Source: Sphingobacteriales bacterium (GTDB lineage Bacteria; Bacteroidota; Bacteroidia; Sphingobacteriales; Sphingobacteriaceae). Taken from it: a DNA stretch of 64,000 bases. Of this stretch, positions 36,551-44,915 are shown piece after piece (within the stretch, counting starts at the first letter, position 1; each line of letters begins with the position of its first letter). Below the pieces are notes generated by a model, which had not been told where the DNA came from, ran no database searches, and was given only the letters and a program-made list of their open reading frames with translations. A program made the position numbers and the translations under genes. Where the stretch lies: assembly GCA_028288165.1 (NCBI GenBank), contig JAQBOG010000033.1:246000-309999 (forward strand), written 5' to 3'.

Positions 36551-36646
36551 GGGCGTTCGGGCGGGCTTTCCGTTACAATCTTTTTGCCCTGAAGAAAGAA
36601 GGGCAAAAAGGATTTTCACTTCAATCCCTAACGCAAAACCTAGCAA
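36551..36646 (+). repeat. Interspersed intergenic repeat, copy 2
   Basis: About 96 bases with the family core, including GGGCGTTCGGGCGGGC, TTTTTGCCCTG and AGGGCAAAAAGGATTTTCA. The hairpin loop is longer (TGAAGAAAGA) than in copy 1. It lies 40 bases after the second secreted protein and before the convergent lipoprotein. Confidence 0.9.
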
Positions 36647-36753
36647 ACTTCATAAGCGCATTCATAAATTGGCTTCTGAATCCAGGCTAATAAATAAGAT
36701 AGAAAGCAAAATATAATGTGACGCCAGAATAAACAAATAGAATTTGAAACGCC

Positions 36754-37251
36754 TTAATCTATTGGCTTTGGAATGCAGATAATCTTTTCTTTTCTCACCA
36801 AAATTATGGGAAGATGCTGCATTTTATTTTCTAACAACAGCGTGTCTTTACCTTTTGGTTTAATTATAAATGACGTTAAGTATTCGCCAACTCGATAGCA
36901 GCCTGAAATTTTTTGCTTGAAGTTTGATTTTGTAAACGTCCCGCTAAAAAAAATAGAATCCTTTTTGGTAGCATATAACCCTTTAGCATATTCTGTAAAA
37001 TGCCCATTGTTAAAGCAACTATCCGTAAAAGTGTTTGTTTTGGCATACGTATCCATCATTACATAAAATGAGTCGCAGGTAATTTTAAACCGATGTTTGG
37101 TATATTGTAATAATTGATTCTGGTAAACAACGCTGTCTTCAACCCAAACACCCTGCATAAAATCTGCGCCTTGTTCTTGCAAATTTGGGTTCCTTTTACA
37201 AGATATAAGCAATACCGACGAGAAGAGGAAAATTAAAACAATAGATCGCAT
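36754..37251 (-). CDS. Hypothetical lipoprotein downstream of fumC
   Basis: 165 residues with a lipoprotein signal (MRSIVLIFLFSSVLLISCKR, Cys about 18). The mature part is beta-rich (GVWVEDSVVYQNQLLQYTKH, then FSGTFTKSNFKQKISGCYRV) and no family is recognised. It lies 60 bases downstream of fumC on the same strand and probably shares its transcript, separated by a C/G palindrome that could terminate part of the transcription. Confidence 0.65.
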   Translation of the reverse strand: MRSIVLIFLFSSVLLISCKRNPNLQEQGADFMQGVWVEDSVVYQNQLLQYTKHRFKITCDSFYVMMDTYAKTNTFTDSCFNNGHFTEYAKGLYATKKDSIFFSGTFTKSNFKQKISGCYRVGEYLTSFIIKPKGKDTLLLENKMQHLPIILVRKEKIICIPKPID

Positions 37252-37274
37252 ATAAGGATACTGATGAAGCTAAA

Positions 37275-37298
37275 ATCCCCCTCCGAATGGAGAGGGAT
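37275..37298. repeat. GC-rich palindrome between fumC and a lipoprotein gene
   Basis: ATCCCCCTCC-gaat-GGAGAGGGAT forms a 10-bp stem with one mismatch. It resembles the C/G palindromes at 21263 and 61833-61900. On the minus strand it is followed by TTTT, so it might also act as a terminator for fumC. Confidence 0.5.
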
Positions 37299-37311
37299 TG
37301 GAATAAGTCTT

Positions 37312-38709
37312 TTATTTCAATCCGCCAATCATATCTTCTGGGCGCACCCATTGATCAAATTGTTCATTAGTTAACAAACCCAAATCAAGGGCGGCTTCGC
37401 GGAGAGATTTATTTTCTTTTAATGCTTTCTTTGCAATTTTTGCCGCATTCTCATAGCCTATGTGTGGGTTTAAGGCCGTTACAAGCATTAAAGAATTTTC
37501 GAGATGCTTTTTAATTCCGGCGTAGTTCGGCTCAATCCCAACTGCACAATTATCATTGAATGAAACGCATGCATCGCCAATTAAACGGGCAGATTGAATG
37601 AAGTTTGCAGCCATTAATGGTTTGAAAACATTCAGTTCATAGTGTCCGTTAGATCCACCTATTGAAAGTGCCACATCATTTCCCATTACCTGAGCCGCCA
37701 CCATTGTTACTGCCTCATTTTGAGTTGGATTTACCTTACCAGGCATAATAGATGAACCTGGTTCGTTATCAGGAATGTGAATTTCACCTATACCCGAACG
37801 CGGACCAGAAGCTAACATCCTGATATCATTTGCAATTTTCATTAAAGAAACCGCAATCTGTTTTAGTGCTCCATGAGTTTCAACCAAGGCATCATGTGCA
37901 GCTAGCGCTTCAAATTTATTTTCTGCAGTTCTAAAAGGCAAGCCAGTAAATTGTGCAATGTAGTCAGCAACTTTAACATCATAACCCTTTGGTGTATTGA
38001 TGCCTGTACCAACGGCCGTACCGCCTAATGCAAGTTCAGAAAGGTGATCAAGCGTGTTACGTAAAGCTTTTAAACCATGATCCAACTGTGAAACATAACC
38101 AGAAAATTCCTGTCCCAGAGTAAGTGGGGTTGCATCCATCAAATGCGTACGACCAATTTTTACCACATCTTTAAAAGCCTCAACCTTGGCTTTCAACGTA
38201 TCTCTTAATTTTTCAACGCCAGGTATAGTAGTATTGATCACTAATTTATAAGCCGCAATATGCATGGCAGTAGGAAATGTATCATTGGAAGATTGAGATT
38301 TATTTACATCATCATTTGGATGAATATAGGTAGTTCCTTCTCCTAAGCTATTACCTTGTAAAACGTGTGAGCGATTTGCGACAACCTCATTTACGTTCAT
38401 ATTAGATTGTGTTCCGGAACCAGTTTGCCAAATAACCAATGGAAATTCATCTGCTAATTTACCTTCCAAAATTTCATCACAAACTTGGGCTATCAGGTCA
38501 CGTTTTTCGGCCACTAAAATTCCGCAATCTGTATTGGTATAAGCTGCAGCCTTTTTCAAATAAGCAAAGGCTTCAATTATTTCTTTTGGCATAGAAGCCT
38601 CAGGCCCGATTTTGAAATTATTACGTGAACGTTCGGTTTGTGCACCCCAATATTTATCTTCGGGCACATTTACCTCACCCATAGTATCCTTTTCAATTCT
38701 GTACGACAT
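37312..38709 (-). CDS. fumC: Class II fumarate hydratase
   Basis: Reversible hydration of fumarate to malate in the TCA cycle. The 465 residues show the superfamily motifs: [17 protein letters not shown] (about 96-112), [20 protein letters not shown] (about 184-203), and the signature [15 protein letters not shown] (about 316-330) with the catalytic flexible loop. A TAAATTTG box lies 23 bases upstream of the ATG. Confidence 0.96.
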   Translation of the reverse strand: MSYRIEKDTMGEVNVPEDKYWGAQTERSRNNFKIGPEASMPKEIIEAFAYLKKAAAYTNTDCGILVAEKRDLIAQVCDEILEGKLADEFPLVIWQTGSGTQSNMNVNEVVANRSHVLQGNSLGEGTTYIHPNDDVNKSQSSNDTFPTAMHIAAYKLVINTTIPGVEKLRDTLKAKVEAFKDVVKIGRTHLMDATPLTLGQEFSGYVSQLDHGLKALRNTLDHLSELALGGTAVGTGINTPKGYDVKVADYIAQFTGLPFRTAENKFEALAAHDALVETHGALKQIAVSLMKIANDIRMLASGPRSGIGEIHIPDNEPGSSIMPGKVNPTQNEAVTMVAAQVMGNDVALSIGGSNGHYELNVFKPLMAANFIQSARLIGDACVSFNDNCAVGIEPNYAGIKKHLENSLMLVTALNPHIGYENAAKIAKKALKENKSLREAALDLGLLTNEQFDQWVRPEDMIGGLK

Positions 38710-38732
38710 TCTTTTTGGTATTTAGTTGGCTG

Positions 38733-38740
38733 CAAATTTA
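38733..38740 (-). promoter_or_regulatory. Candidate -7 box for fumC
   Basis: The minus strand reads TAAATTTG, matching TAnnTTTG, 23 bases upstream of the start codon. No good -33 element is seen at a normal spacing. Confidence 0.4.
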
Positions 38741-38958
38741 GATTTTTTAAATAAAAATACATTTAAGCAATTTGCAATTTCTTGTTAAAGTAATTATTTA
38801 AATTTGCACCTTTTGAAACGGAGCGCAACTGGCTCGTAAATTGTAATCAGGTTCATAATTCGTTTTTTCAATAGGTACGACAGTCCATTAATAAATTTAT
38901 TTTAAACAGATGGTAATAAAATTCATCTGCTTAAGTTTTATCATACATATTTTAATAC

Positions 38959-40191
38959 ATGTTTAATACTTTACGAAGCTTACAGCTTTTACTAATTACC
39001 CCTCTCATATTAAATTCTTGTTCTTCAACCCCAAAACCTTCGGCGAATAAATTAGAGCATACTAAAGATGATAGCCGGGCTGATAGCATAACCCTTTCTT
39101 ACGATCCTAAAAATGAAGACAAACGCATTGACGAGTTCATGCAAATGCTCCATAAAAAGTATGCGTTTAACGGAAACGTATTGGTAGCAAAAAAAGGGAG
39201 AATAGTATACGAAAAAGCAATTGGATGGGCGGATTATTTGCATCGTGATAGTCTACAAATTGATTCCAAGTTCGAGCTTGCATCGGTATCCAAGCCATTC
39301 ACCGCAACAGCAATTATGATGCTTGTTGAAGAAGGAAAATTGAAACTCGATCAGGATGTAAAGGAGTTCTATCCGAATTTTCCATATGATGGAATAACCG
39401 TTAAGCTTTTGTTAACCCATCGTTCCGGAATGATGAACTACGTTTATTTCGTTGATGGAATTTGGAAAGCAAATCATACCAATGAACGCAAGGGCATCAC
39501 AAATAAAAATGTGATGGATTTAATTGCGCAATATAAACCTGCCAGGTACACATCTCCTAACAAACGCTTTCATTATAATAATTCCAATTTCATGGTTTTA
39601 GCGGCTATCATTGAGAAAGTCACGGGCAAACCATATGCTGATTTCATGAAAGAACGTGTTTTTAAACCTTGCGGGATGAAAAATACAGCTGTTTATTCTA
39701 AGGCCGTTTATGACAAAATTCCGGTGGATGTGGTAGGACATGATCGGATTTGGAGACGATCTGTGGCGCAAAACTTTTTAGATGGGCCGGTTGGAGATAA
39801 GGGAATTTACAGCACCGTACACGATTTGTTACTATTTGATAGAGCGATGCGTAAAGGAAAATTGCTTAAAAAAGCTACAATGGATTCATCATACGCTGCA
39901 CATAATGAAGTCGAAAAGGGCCATTTCAACTATGGTTACGGATGGCGAACTTTTTCAGCGCCAAACCAACAAGTTGTTTATCATACCGGTTGGTGGCATG
40001 GGTTTAGGCATATCTATTTGCGTGACCTGAAACATGATGTAACCATTGTTTTACTGAGTAACCTTACGAATGGAAGTTTGTTAAAGCTTGATGAGCTCTA
40101 TAGAATAGTAGGAATGCCCGTTGTTAGAAGAAGCGCCTATTCTGGCAGCGGAACCCCGGAGATGGGTGTCGGAGATACTCCTGAAGATTAA
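38959..40191 (+). CDS. Lipid-anchored class C beta-lactamase-like serine hydrolase
   Basis: 410 residues. A lipobox-like SCSS (Cys21) suggests membrane anchoring. Active-site motifs of the class C/PBP4-like family are present: SVSK (Ser109-x-x-Lys112), YNN (Tyr206-x-Asn208) and HTG (342-344). It may be a D-amino-acid peptidase, esterase or penicillin-binding protein; resistance cannot be inferred. It is monocistronic, divergent from fumC. Confidence 0.86.
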   Translation: MFNTLRSLQLLLITPLILNSCSSTPKPSANKLEHTKDDSRADSITLSYDPKNEDKRIDEFMQMLHKKYAFNGNVLVAKKGRIVYEKAIGWADYLHRDSLQIDSKFELASVSKPFTATAIMMLVEEGKLKLDQDVKEFYPNFPYDGITVKLLLTHRSGMMNYVYFVDGIWKANHTNERKGITNKNVMDLIAQYKPARYTSPNKRFHYNNSNFMVLAAIIEKVTGKPYADFMKERVFKPCGMKNTAVYSKAVYDKIPVDVVGHDRIWRRSVAQNFLDGPVGDKGIYSTVHDLLLFDRAMRKGKLLKKATMDSSYAAHNEVEKGHFNYGYGWRTFSAPNQQVVYHTGWWHGFRHIYLRDLKHDVTIVLLSNLTNGSLLKLDELYRIVGMPVVRRSAYSGSGTPEMGVGDTPED

Positions 40192-40508
40192 TTTAAAACA
40201 AAATTCAACCTAATTGTTTAAAATTAGTATACATATGTGTCAGTATGAATTTTAACAATTAATCTCGATCAAAAAATAGTTCTTAAATGTTATTTAATTA
40301 ACTGCTTAGATAAAATTGGTAAAAGATAACTTCGAAAAATAATCGAAGTAAAATAGAGTCTTCTTTTCTTTTTATTAATTTAAGTCTATGTTTGTGATAT
40401 TTACATCACAAATGTAATTCCGGACAATCTTAAAACGTAAGTTTTAAGATAATACATTTAGCAAACTCTAAGGTAGTTTTGCAATAACTTTTAACATTAA
40501 GTATTAAG
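40192..40508. promoter_or_regulatory. Upstream region of the response regulator with two inverted repeats
   Basis: No coding remnant. TTTGTGAT-6-ATCACAAA lies at 40391-40412, and a perfect ATCTTAAAAC-gtaa-GTTTTAAGAT at 40427-40450. A TAGTTTTG box is at 40474-40481, 28 bases before the ATG. The two repeats are placed like operators just upstream of the promoter. Confidence 0.55.
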
Positions 40509-40892
40509 ATGAGCAATGTATTTATAATTGATGACGATTCTATACATCAGCGAATAGCGCAGATTATGATAGAAAAGCATCAACTTTTTGAAAAATATAC
40601 AAGCTATACAGATGCCGAAAAAGCATATAATTTTTTAAAAGAAAACGTTCAAAATCCTGATTCATTGCCAGATATCATACTTTTAGATTTAAATATGCCT
40701 GTAACAGACGGGTGGGACTTTTTAGATCTGTACGAGAATATCAAAAACGATTTAGAGAAACATATCCGAATTTTCATTGTTACATCCTCTGTAGATGATA
40801 AAGACAAGTTAAAGGCTAAAACTTACTCATCTGTTGTTGGCTTTATTTCTAAACCGCTTTCACCAGATATATTAAGAAGCACCTACCCATAA
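40509..40892 (+). CDS. Single-domain response regulator
   Basis: 127 residues forming only a receiver domain. The acidic pocket is Asp8-Asp10 (IDDDS), the phosphoacceptor Asp60 in LLDLNMP, the switch Thr/Ser at 92-93 (VTSS) and the conserved Lys115 in SKPLS. No output domain is present, so it presumably acts through protein contacts with a histidine kinase or phosphorelay. No kinase is adjacent. Confidence 0.88.
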   Translation: MSNVFIIDDDSIHQRIAQIMIEKHQLFEKYTSYTDAEKAYNFLKENVQNPDSLPDIILLDLNMPVTDGWDFLDLYENIKNDLEKHIRIFIVTSSVDDKDKLKAKTYSSVVGFISKPLSPDILRSTYP

Positions 40893-40988
40893 ACAATCAG
40901 AGTAAAGAAAAGAAGCAATTTTAGATTAATCTATTAAACTTCATAGCCTTAAAATTGATCAAAAAATAAAATACATAATACTACCGGT

Positions 40989-41294
40989 ATGTTTGATAAA
41001 TTATTTGCTGCACAACAAAAAGCAGAGGAAGTAAAAAAAAGGTTAGATACCATCAGTGTTACTGGTATCGCTGAAGGCGGAAAAATTACTGTTTCTGCAA
41101 CTGCAAACAAGCTTATACAAAGTGTTACCATTGACGAGGAGTTTTTGAAATCAGCCGACAAAGAGGAGCTGGAAGAACTTATTGCATTAGCGGTAAATAA
41201 AGCCCTGGAACAAGCTGAACAAATAAGCCAAACGGAAATGCAAGCTGCAACCCGCGATATGATGGGTGGTCTTGGCGATTTTCTAGGTAAATAA
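40989..41294 (+). CDS. YbaB/EbfC-family nucleoid-associated protein
   Basis: 101 residues with the family pattern: helical N-terminus (LFAAQQKAEEVKKRL), EGGKITVSATANKLIQSVTI, DKEELEELIALAVNKALEQA and a Met/Gly-rich tail (DMMGGLGDF). The protein binds DNA as a dimer. It lies 96 bases after the response regulator on the same strand. Confidence 0.88.
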   Translation: MFDKLFAAQQKAEEVKKRLDTISVTGIAEGGKITVSATANKLIQSVTIDEEFLKSADKEELEELIALAVNKALEQAEQISQTEMQAATRDMMGGLGDFLGK

Positions 41295-41300
41295 ATTTCA

Positions 41301-41329
41301 TTGATCAATTCAAGATCTAGCTATATTTG
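41301..41329 (+). promoter_or_regulatory. Candidate promoter of the propeller lipoprotein gene
   Basis: TTG, an 18-base spacer and TATATTTG match the Bacteroidota promoter pattern, ending 33 bases before the ATG. Confidence 0.6.
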
Positions 41330-41362
41330 CTTATTCACGATCGAAGTGAATCGTCTTGACTT

Positions 41363-42367
41363 ATGACAAAACAACTTTTTCACGTTTGCATCCTTTTCAT
41401 TGCTGGTGTATGGCCCTTCGCGGGATGTAAAAAAGGCGATGACAAGAATCTTCCCAAAATAACAGTTTCCAGGCTTTATGTTTCAACTTCAGCTGTAGGC
41501 TCCAAGCCGTTGTCCAATATATTGGTATTCGATCCTGCGGATTTGGCTCCTCTTAAATTTCGTACCTATTTATCCGACACTTTAGGGTATGGAGGTATCG
41601 CTTTGAATGATTCAACTTTTAGGGGATATCAATTTAGTACAAAGTTACGAGGAGTTAGAGGATTTTCTGTGGATGTAGCCGGTGCGCTAAGCCAAGGCTC
41701 GGGGTTTGTCGATTCAAGCCTTGTAAGTCCAAAAGAAATTGCTTACAGACGAAAGGATTCGTTGTTAGTTATATCTCACAATAGTGATAGCACAATTAGA
41801 GTATATTCAAAGCCCGACACCTTATCTGGAAGAAAGAATAAGCCAACCAATAAATTAAAGCTCGATGGAAAACCTCAAGGAATTTGCTTTGATCAAACTG
41901 ATTTATATGTCGTATTAGAGGGAGATAGGAAAGAAATTCAAAAAGCTACCATTAATAAAACAACTTCTTTGATATTTCCTGTTAAAAATAAGATAACCGT
42001 AACAGGCGCTACAAATCTGCGTGGCATATTTTATTATTCTAAGCAGGATATTTTATTTATAACCGACATAGGCTTAGAAACTGATTTGAGTGATGGGAAG
42101 GTGTTCATCATTGAAGGCGCCACTGCAAAATTCCTTACAAACAGCATTGTAGAACCAACGCGTGTAATTTCTGGGGTAAGCACCTTACTTGGAAATCCGG
42201 TAGATATTGATTTTGATCAGAGGGAAGATAAAAATCTTATTTACGTTGCAGAAAATGGCAATAAAAAGATCCTAGTCTTTAAGCTTTCTGACTCAGGAGA
42301 TATCGCTCCCTTTATAAATCAAGATCTCGCATCTCCCCCCGAAGCTATATATTTGGACGCTCGATAA
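41363..42367 (+). CDS. Hypothetical lipoprotein, probably a beta-propeller
   Basis: 334 residues with a lipoprotein signal (IAGVWPFAGCKKG, Cys about 22). The body has several repeats of about 45 residues with patterns such as SNILVFDPADL, STIRVYSKPDTL and KKILVFKLSDSGDIAP, plus VYVAENG-type endings, as in NHL or SMP-30-type propellers. The ligand is unknown. It has its own predicted promoter and is convergent with the next gene. Confidence 0.68.
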   Translation: MTKQLFHVCILFIAGVWPFAGCKKGDDKNLPKITVSRLYVSTSAVGSKPLSNILVFDPADLAPLKFRTYLSDTLGYGGIALNDSTFRGYQFSTKLRGVRGFSVDVAGALSQGSGFVDSSLVSPKEIAYRRKDSLLVISHNSDSTIRVYSKPDTLSGRKNKPTNKLKLDGKPQGICFDQTDLYVVLEGDRKEIQKATINKTTSLIFPVKNKITVTGATNLRGIFYYSKQDILFITDIGLETDLSDGKVFIIEGATAKFLTNSIVEPTRVISGVSTLLGNPVDIDFDQREDKNLIYVAENGNKKILVFKLSDSGDIAPFINQDLASPPEAIYLDAR

Positions 42368-42374
42368 GCATTTA

Positions 42375-42653
42375 TCATTCACGGGCTACAAACTTATGGA
42401 ATGTACTTTCTTCCCCATCTGCCTTTTTATCCTGGTATAGAAAATCCAGTTTATTCTTGTCAAAATCGATAAAGAAATCATCCCAGCTGATTTCTTCAAA
42501 ATTATCACTCTTACTATGTTCAGGGAAATGAATTCTCAAAACACCTTCTTCATCACTTTTACCAGTTCCTTTTATTTTAGCTGGAATTCCCTTCCTTTTT
42601 TCAGTCCATTTCCTGATTAATTCATGATCATGGGTTTGGTGAGATGTACTCAT
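42375..42653 (-). CDS. Small conserved hypothetical protein
   Basis: 92 residues, charged, without signal peptide or membrane segment. Motifs are IRKWTEKRKGIPAKIKGTGK, VLRIHFPEHS and LEEISWDDFF-like EEISWDDFFIDFDKNKLDFL followed by LYQD. Proteins of this type are widespread in Bacteroidota but have no characterised function. Its stop is 7 bases from the convergent lipoprotein stop. Confidence 0.72.
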   Translation of the reverse strand: MSTSHQTHDHELIRKWTEKRKGIPAKIKGTGKSDEEGVLRIHFPEHSKSDNFEEISWDDFFIDFDKNKLDFLYQDKKADGEESTFHKFVARE

Positions 42654-42795
42654 GTTGTTAGTTTTTAATATGATTAATATTTCAAGCGTAACAAAACACT
42701 TGTTTAGCTAACAAATTTTGTAACAAGTTTTGAACCAGATATACTAGCAGAAAACTAAAAATCTAGGTTCGATAATAATTTTTTTAAGTGTTCCT

Positions 42796-42889
42796 TGCCG
42801 TTCGAGCGGGCGTTCCGTTCCAATCTTTTCGCCCTAGAGAAGGGCAAGAAGGATTTTCACTACAATCCCTAACGCAAAAAACCTAGCAA
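42796..42889 (+). repeat. Interspersed intergenic repeat, copy 3
   Basis: About 94 bases, the most diverged copy: GCCGTTCGAGCGGGCGTTCC head, TCGCCCTAGAGAAGGGC hairpin core, AAGGATTTTCACTAC and the ending ACCTAGCAA. It lies between a hypothetical gene and the tRNA-like RNA terminator. Confidence 0.88.
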
Positions 42890-43010
42890 TTGCAATAATC
42901 TGATTCTATGGATCCTTTTCTACGTTTATAGTTAGGCATTTTGAATCGAACTTAAGTTATGAATGTCAACTGATTGGAGTTTGATATTTTTTTCAGAAAT
43001 TCCCTAAAAT

Positions 43011-43041
43011 AAATAAGCTCCTGATGGGCAGAAGCTTATTT
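43011..43041 (-). terminator. Terminator of the tRNA-like RNA
   Basis: AAATAAGCTCCTG pairs with its partner arm (CAGAAGCTTATTT) with one mismatch around a short loop. On the minus strand the right arm runs into TTATTTTA. It is 37 bases beyond the tRNA-like 3' end. Confidence 0.75.
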
Positions 43042-43077
43042 AAACTAACCAATTATAAACCTAAACTAACCGAGGTG

Positions 43078-43198
43078 CTGTAGGGGAAGGAGTCGAACCT
43101 TCACGAAGTAGTTATTTCTCTTTCCTTGCGGTCAGATATTTCCCAAACCTTCGCCACCGAGACAAGGAGGTGTGTCTGCCAAATTTCACCACCCTACA
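43078..43198 (-). ncRNA. Unusual tRNA-like RNA with a very long variable arm
   Basis: The minus strand folds as a tRNA of 121 nt. The acceptor stem TGTAGGG/CCCTACA has 7 bp and discriminator G (one further C-G pair is possible). D-arm GTG...CAC has A14, GG and A21 in place; the T-arm is GAAGG-TTCGACT-CCTTC with a perfect T-loop. The anticodon arm is odd: CCTCC-TTGTCTC-GGTGG has a central U-U mismatch; U33 is present, the nominal anticodon is GUC and position 37 is U. Between the anticodon and T-arms lie about 51 nt with a CGAAG/CTTCG base stem and a GCAA tetraloop. Ordinary class II tRNAs have 10-24 nt there. It could be a divergent tRNA, a decayed tRNA, or a tRNA-like regulatory RNA. Confidence 0.72.
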
Positions 43199-43232
43199 GT
43201 ATAAAAGCCAGCGTTTTACCGATTGCTTAATA

Positions 43233-43264
43233 CAAATGTAAGACCTTCAACTATTCCTTGCAAA
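43233..43264 (-). promoter_or_regulatory. Promoter of the tRNA-like RNA
   Basis: On the minus strand TTTG, a 20-base spacer and TACATTTG form a textbook Bacteroidota promoter. The predicted start leaves a 5' leader of about 30 nt before the acceptor stem. Confidence 0.75.
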
Positions 43265-43304
43265 TATTTCAATAAAAATATTTTATTATTATTTTTTTAA
43301 TAAT

Positions 43305-43312
43305 TATATTTG
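43305..43312 (+). promoter_or_regulatory. Candidate -7 box for the Lrp/AsnC gene
   Basis: TATATTTG matches TAnnTTTG exactly, 22 bases before the ATG at 43335. The surrounding sequence is very A/T-rich and no clear -33 element is visible. Confidence 0.5.
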
Positions 43313-43334
43313 CTTATCATTGAAAATATTAGAA

Positions 43335-43814
43335 ATGTTTATGGAAAATCAATCAAATAATTTCGAACTTGACAATTTGGATATACAAATTTTATCCATT
43401 TTAATGGAAGATGCAACAATACCATATACAGAAATCGCTAAAAAGCTGATCGTTTCAGGAGGCACAATACATGTCAGAATGAAGAAAATGCAGGATTTGG
43501 GCATAATTAAAGGTGCAAATCTCATCATCGATCCGCAAAAAATTGGCTATGACGTTTGTGCATTTCTTGGTATTTTCTTAGAGAAAGGATCGCAATATAA
43601 AGATGCTGTTGATAGCTTAAAGAAGGTTAAAGAAATTGTGGAATTGCATTATTGTACAGGCGCCTACAGCATGTTTGCTAAAATCATCTGCCGAGACACT
43701 AACCACTTAAGGCATGTATTAAATGAAGATATACAAGCAGTTAAAGGAATTCAACGTACTGAGACCTTCATCTCATTAGAAGAAAGCATCCGTAGACAAA
43801 TAAAATTAGAATAA
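43335..43814 (+). CDS. Lrp/AsnC-family transcriptional regulator
   Basis: 159 residues from the chosen ATG (another ATG follows two codons later; a TTG start upstream is less likely). N-terminal winged helix-turn-helix: LDIQILSILMEDATIPYTEI and AKKLIVSGGTIHVRMKKMQD. The C-terminal AsnC ligand-binding domain contains KEIVELHYCTGAYSMFAKII. Family members respond to amino acids or related effectors. It is divergent from the tRNA-like RNA across a 136-base gap. Confidence 0.9.
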   Translation: MFMENQSNNFELDNLDIQILSILMEDATIPYTEIAKKLIVSGGTIHVRMKKMQDLGIIKGANLIIDPQKIGYDVCAFLGIFLEKGSQYKDAVDSLKKVKEIVELHYCTGAYSMFAKIICRDTNHLRHVLNEDIQAVKGIQRTETFISLEESIRRQIKLE

Positions 43815-43818
43815 AAAA

Positions 43819-43840
43819 GGATGCTGTTTTCGCAGCATCC
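43819..43840 (-). terminator. Terminator of the envelope beta-barrel gene
   Basis: An 8-bp stem GGATGCTG/CAGCATCC with a 6-nt loop, followed on the minus strand by six Ts. It lies immediately after the stop of the convergent Lrp/AsnC gene. Confidence 0.85.
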
Positions 43841-43871
43841 CAAGGTCTAATATATTGACTTTACAACCAAT

Positions 43872-44762
43872 CTATTTGGTGATCTTCTTTTTATTTATCA
43901 GGAGTCCTATTTTAAATCCGGCTGTTAATCCTACACCACTTTCTCCGATAACGTTGAGAGCAAAGTGATTACCACCATAACCATTAAATATATTACTATT
44001 GTCCTGATTATCGATAGCATAGCCTAGACCTCCATACAGGTCAATTAGAAACGAGTCGCCAAGTACCCATTGCTTACCTAGATTTATTATAAAAGCCCCT
44101 ACTACCACCGTTTCTTTGTCAGCAGAAGAATTGCTGCTAGAAGAGTAGAAATACTTATTTTGGCTGTAAGCCCCTATAATCACCTCAGGCTTTGCGTAAA
44201 TACCTTGCATAACATGGCTATATTTATCCCCGCTTCTTATAAAGTTTGGAAGTTTAACAAATTTATAGCCAGCGCCTAAAAAGGCGCCACCCGCCGCCCT
44301 TTTGTGTACCTCGGTTACACCTACCCCAGTACTCCCATTATAAGTATATTCTTCTGATTTTTGCTGTTTCCCTAACCCTATAATCCCTAATGAAACTTCG
44401 TAGCTACGCCCTGGCTTTATATTATGCTCATAGTTAAGTTGGGTAAATCCTAACAAGGGAGAAAGGAAATTTATTTTAATTGCATTCTTGGACTGATCTT
44501 CATACAGTGTTTCATCTTTCAAACTACTTTTAAATGTTTCTTCACGGCCACTTTGATAAATAATTTTAGTTAAACGGTCTTTATCTACCGAATACGTGGG
44601 CCCCTCTTGATCAGTAAAAATTTTATACTTTATTTCCGATTCTCCAATTTCTATAACCTTGGCTTCTACAACATCACCGTTCTTTTTATAAATTTTGTCT
44701 TGAGCAAAACATCGCAGAGAAAATAAAGTAACAACTAACACTAAGTAAAGATTCCTTTTCAT
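43872..44762 (-). CDS. Secreted or outer-membrane protein, probably beta-barrel
   Basis: 296 residues with a signal peptide (MKRNLYLVLVVTLFSLRCFA). Residues 22-75 (QDKIYKKNGDVVEAKVIEIG, then YSVDKDRLTKIIYQSGREET) resemble a small SH3-like or beta-sandwich unit seen at the start of Bacteroidota envelope proteins. The rest alternates polar and hydrophobic residues (INFLSPLLGFTQLNYEHNIK and GAGYKFVKLPNF), typical of a barrel. The function is unknown. Confidence 0.66.
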   Translation of the reverse strand: MKRNLYLVLVVTLFSLRCFAQDKIYKKNGDVVEAKVIEIGESEIKYKIFTDQEGPTYSVDKDRLTKIIYQSGREETFKSSLKDETLYEDQSKNAIKINFLSPLLGFTQLNYEHNIKPGRSYEVSLGIIGLGKQQKSEEYTYNGSTGVGVTEVHKRAAGGAFLGAGYKFVKLPNFIRSGDKYSHVMQGIYAKPEVIIGAYSQNKYFYSSSSNSSADKETVVVGAFIINLGKQWVLGDSFLIDLYGGLGYAIDNQDNSNIFNGYGGNHFALNVIGESGVGLTAGFKIGLLINKKKITK

Positions 44763-44868
44763 ATAATTTGATTAAAAATTTAAGATGAAGTTAAAACATT
44801 TTATGTATCATTTATAATACCGGGCAGCTTTCTTTAAGCTCCGAAGAAGGAAGAACCTCTAACAAAAA

Positions 44869-44895
44869 AAGCCATCAGGAATATCCCAATGGCTT
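44869..44895 (-). terminator. Terminator of pdhB
   Basis: A 7-bp outer stem AAGCCAT/ATGGCTT with extra inner GG/CC pairs, followed on the minus strand by seven Ts. It is 20 bases after the pdhB stop. Confidence 0.82.
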
Positions 44896-44915
44896 CAAAA
44901 AATGTTTTTACAGTT

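Noticed and set aside
36534..36716. Open frame of 60 codons before the fumC lipoprotein
   Set aside because: A translation of repeat copy 2 with no start context and no conservation of frame between copies.
40391..40412. Canonical CRP site
   Set aside because: The TGTGA and TCACA half-sites are 8 bases apart instead of the usual 6, so only a generic inverted repeat is claimed.
43078..43198. Selenocysteine tRNA
   Set aside because: The T-arm string GGTTCGACTCC and discriminator G recall SelC, but there is no UCA anticodon, the D-stem is 3 bp, and no sel genes are seen.
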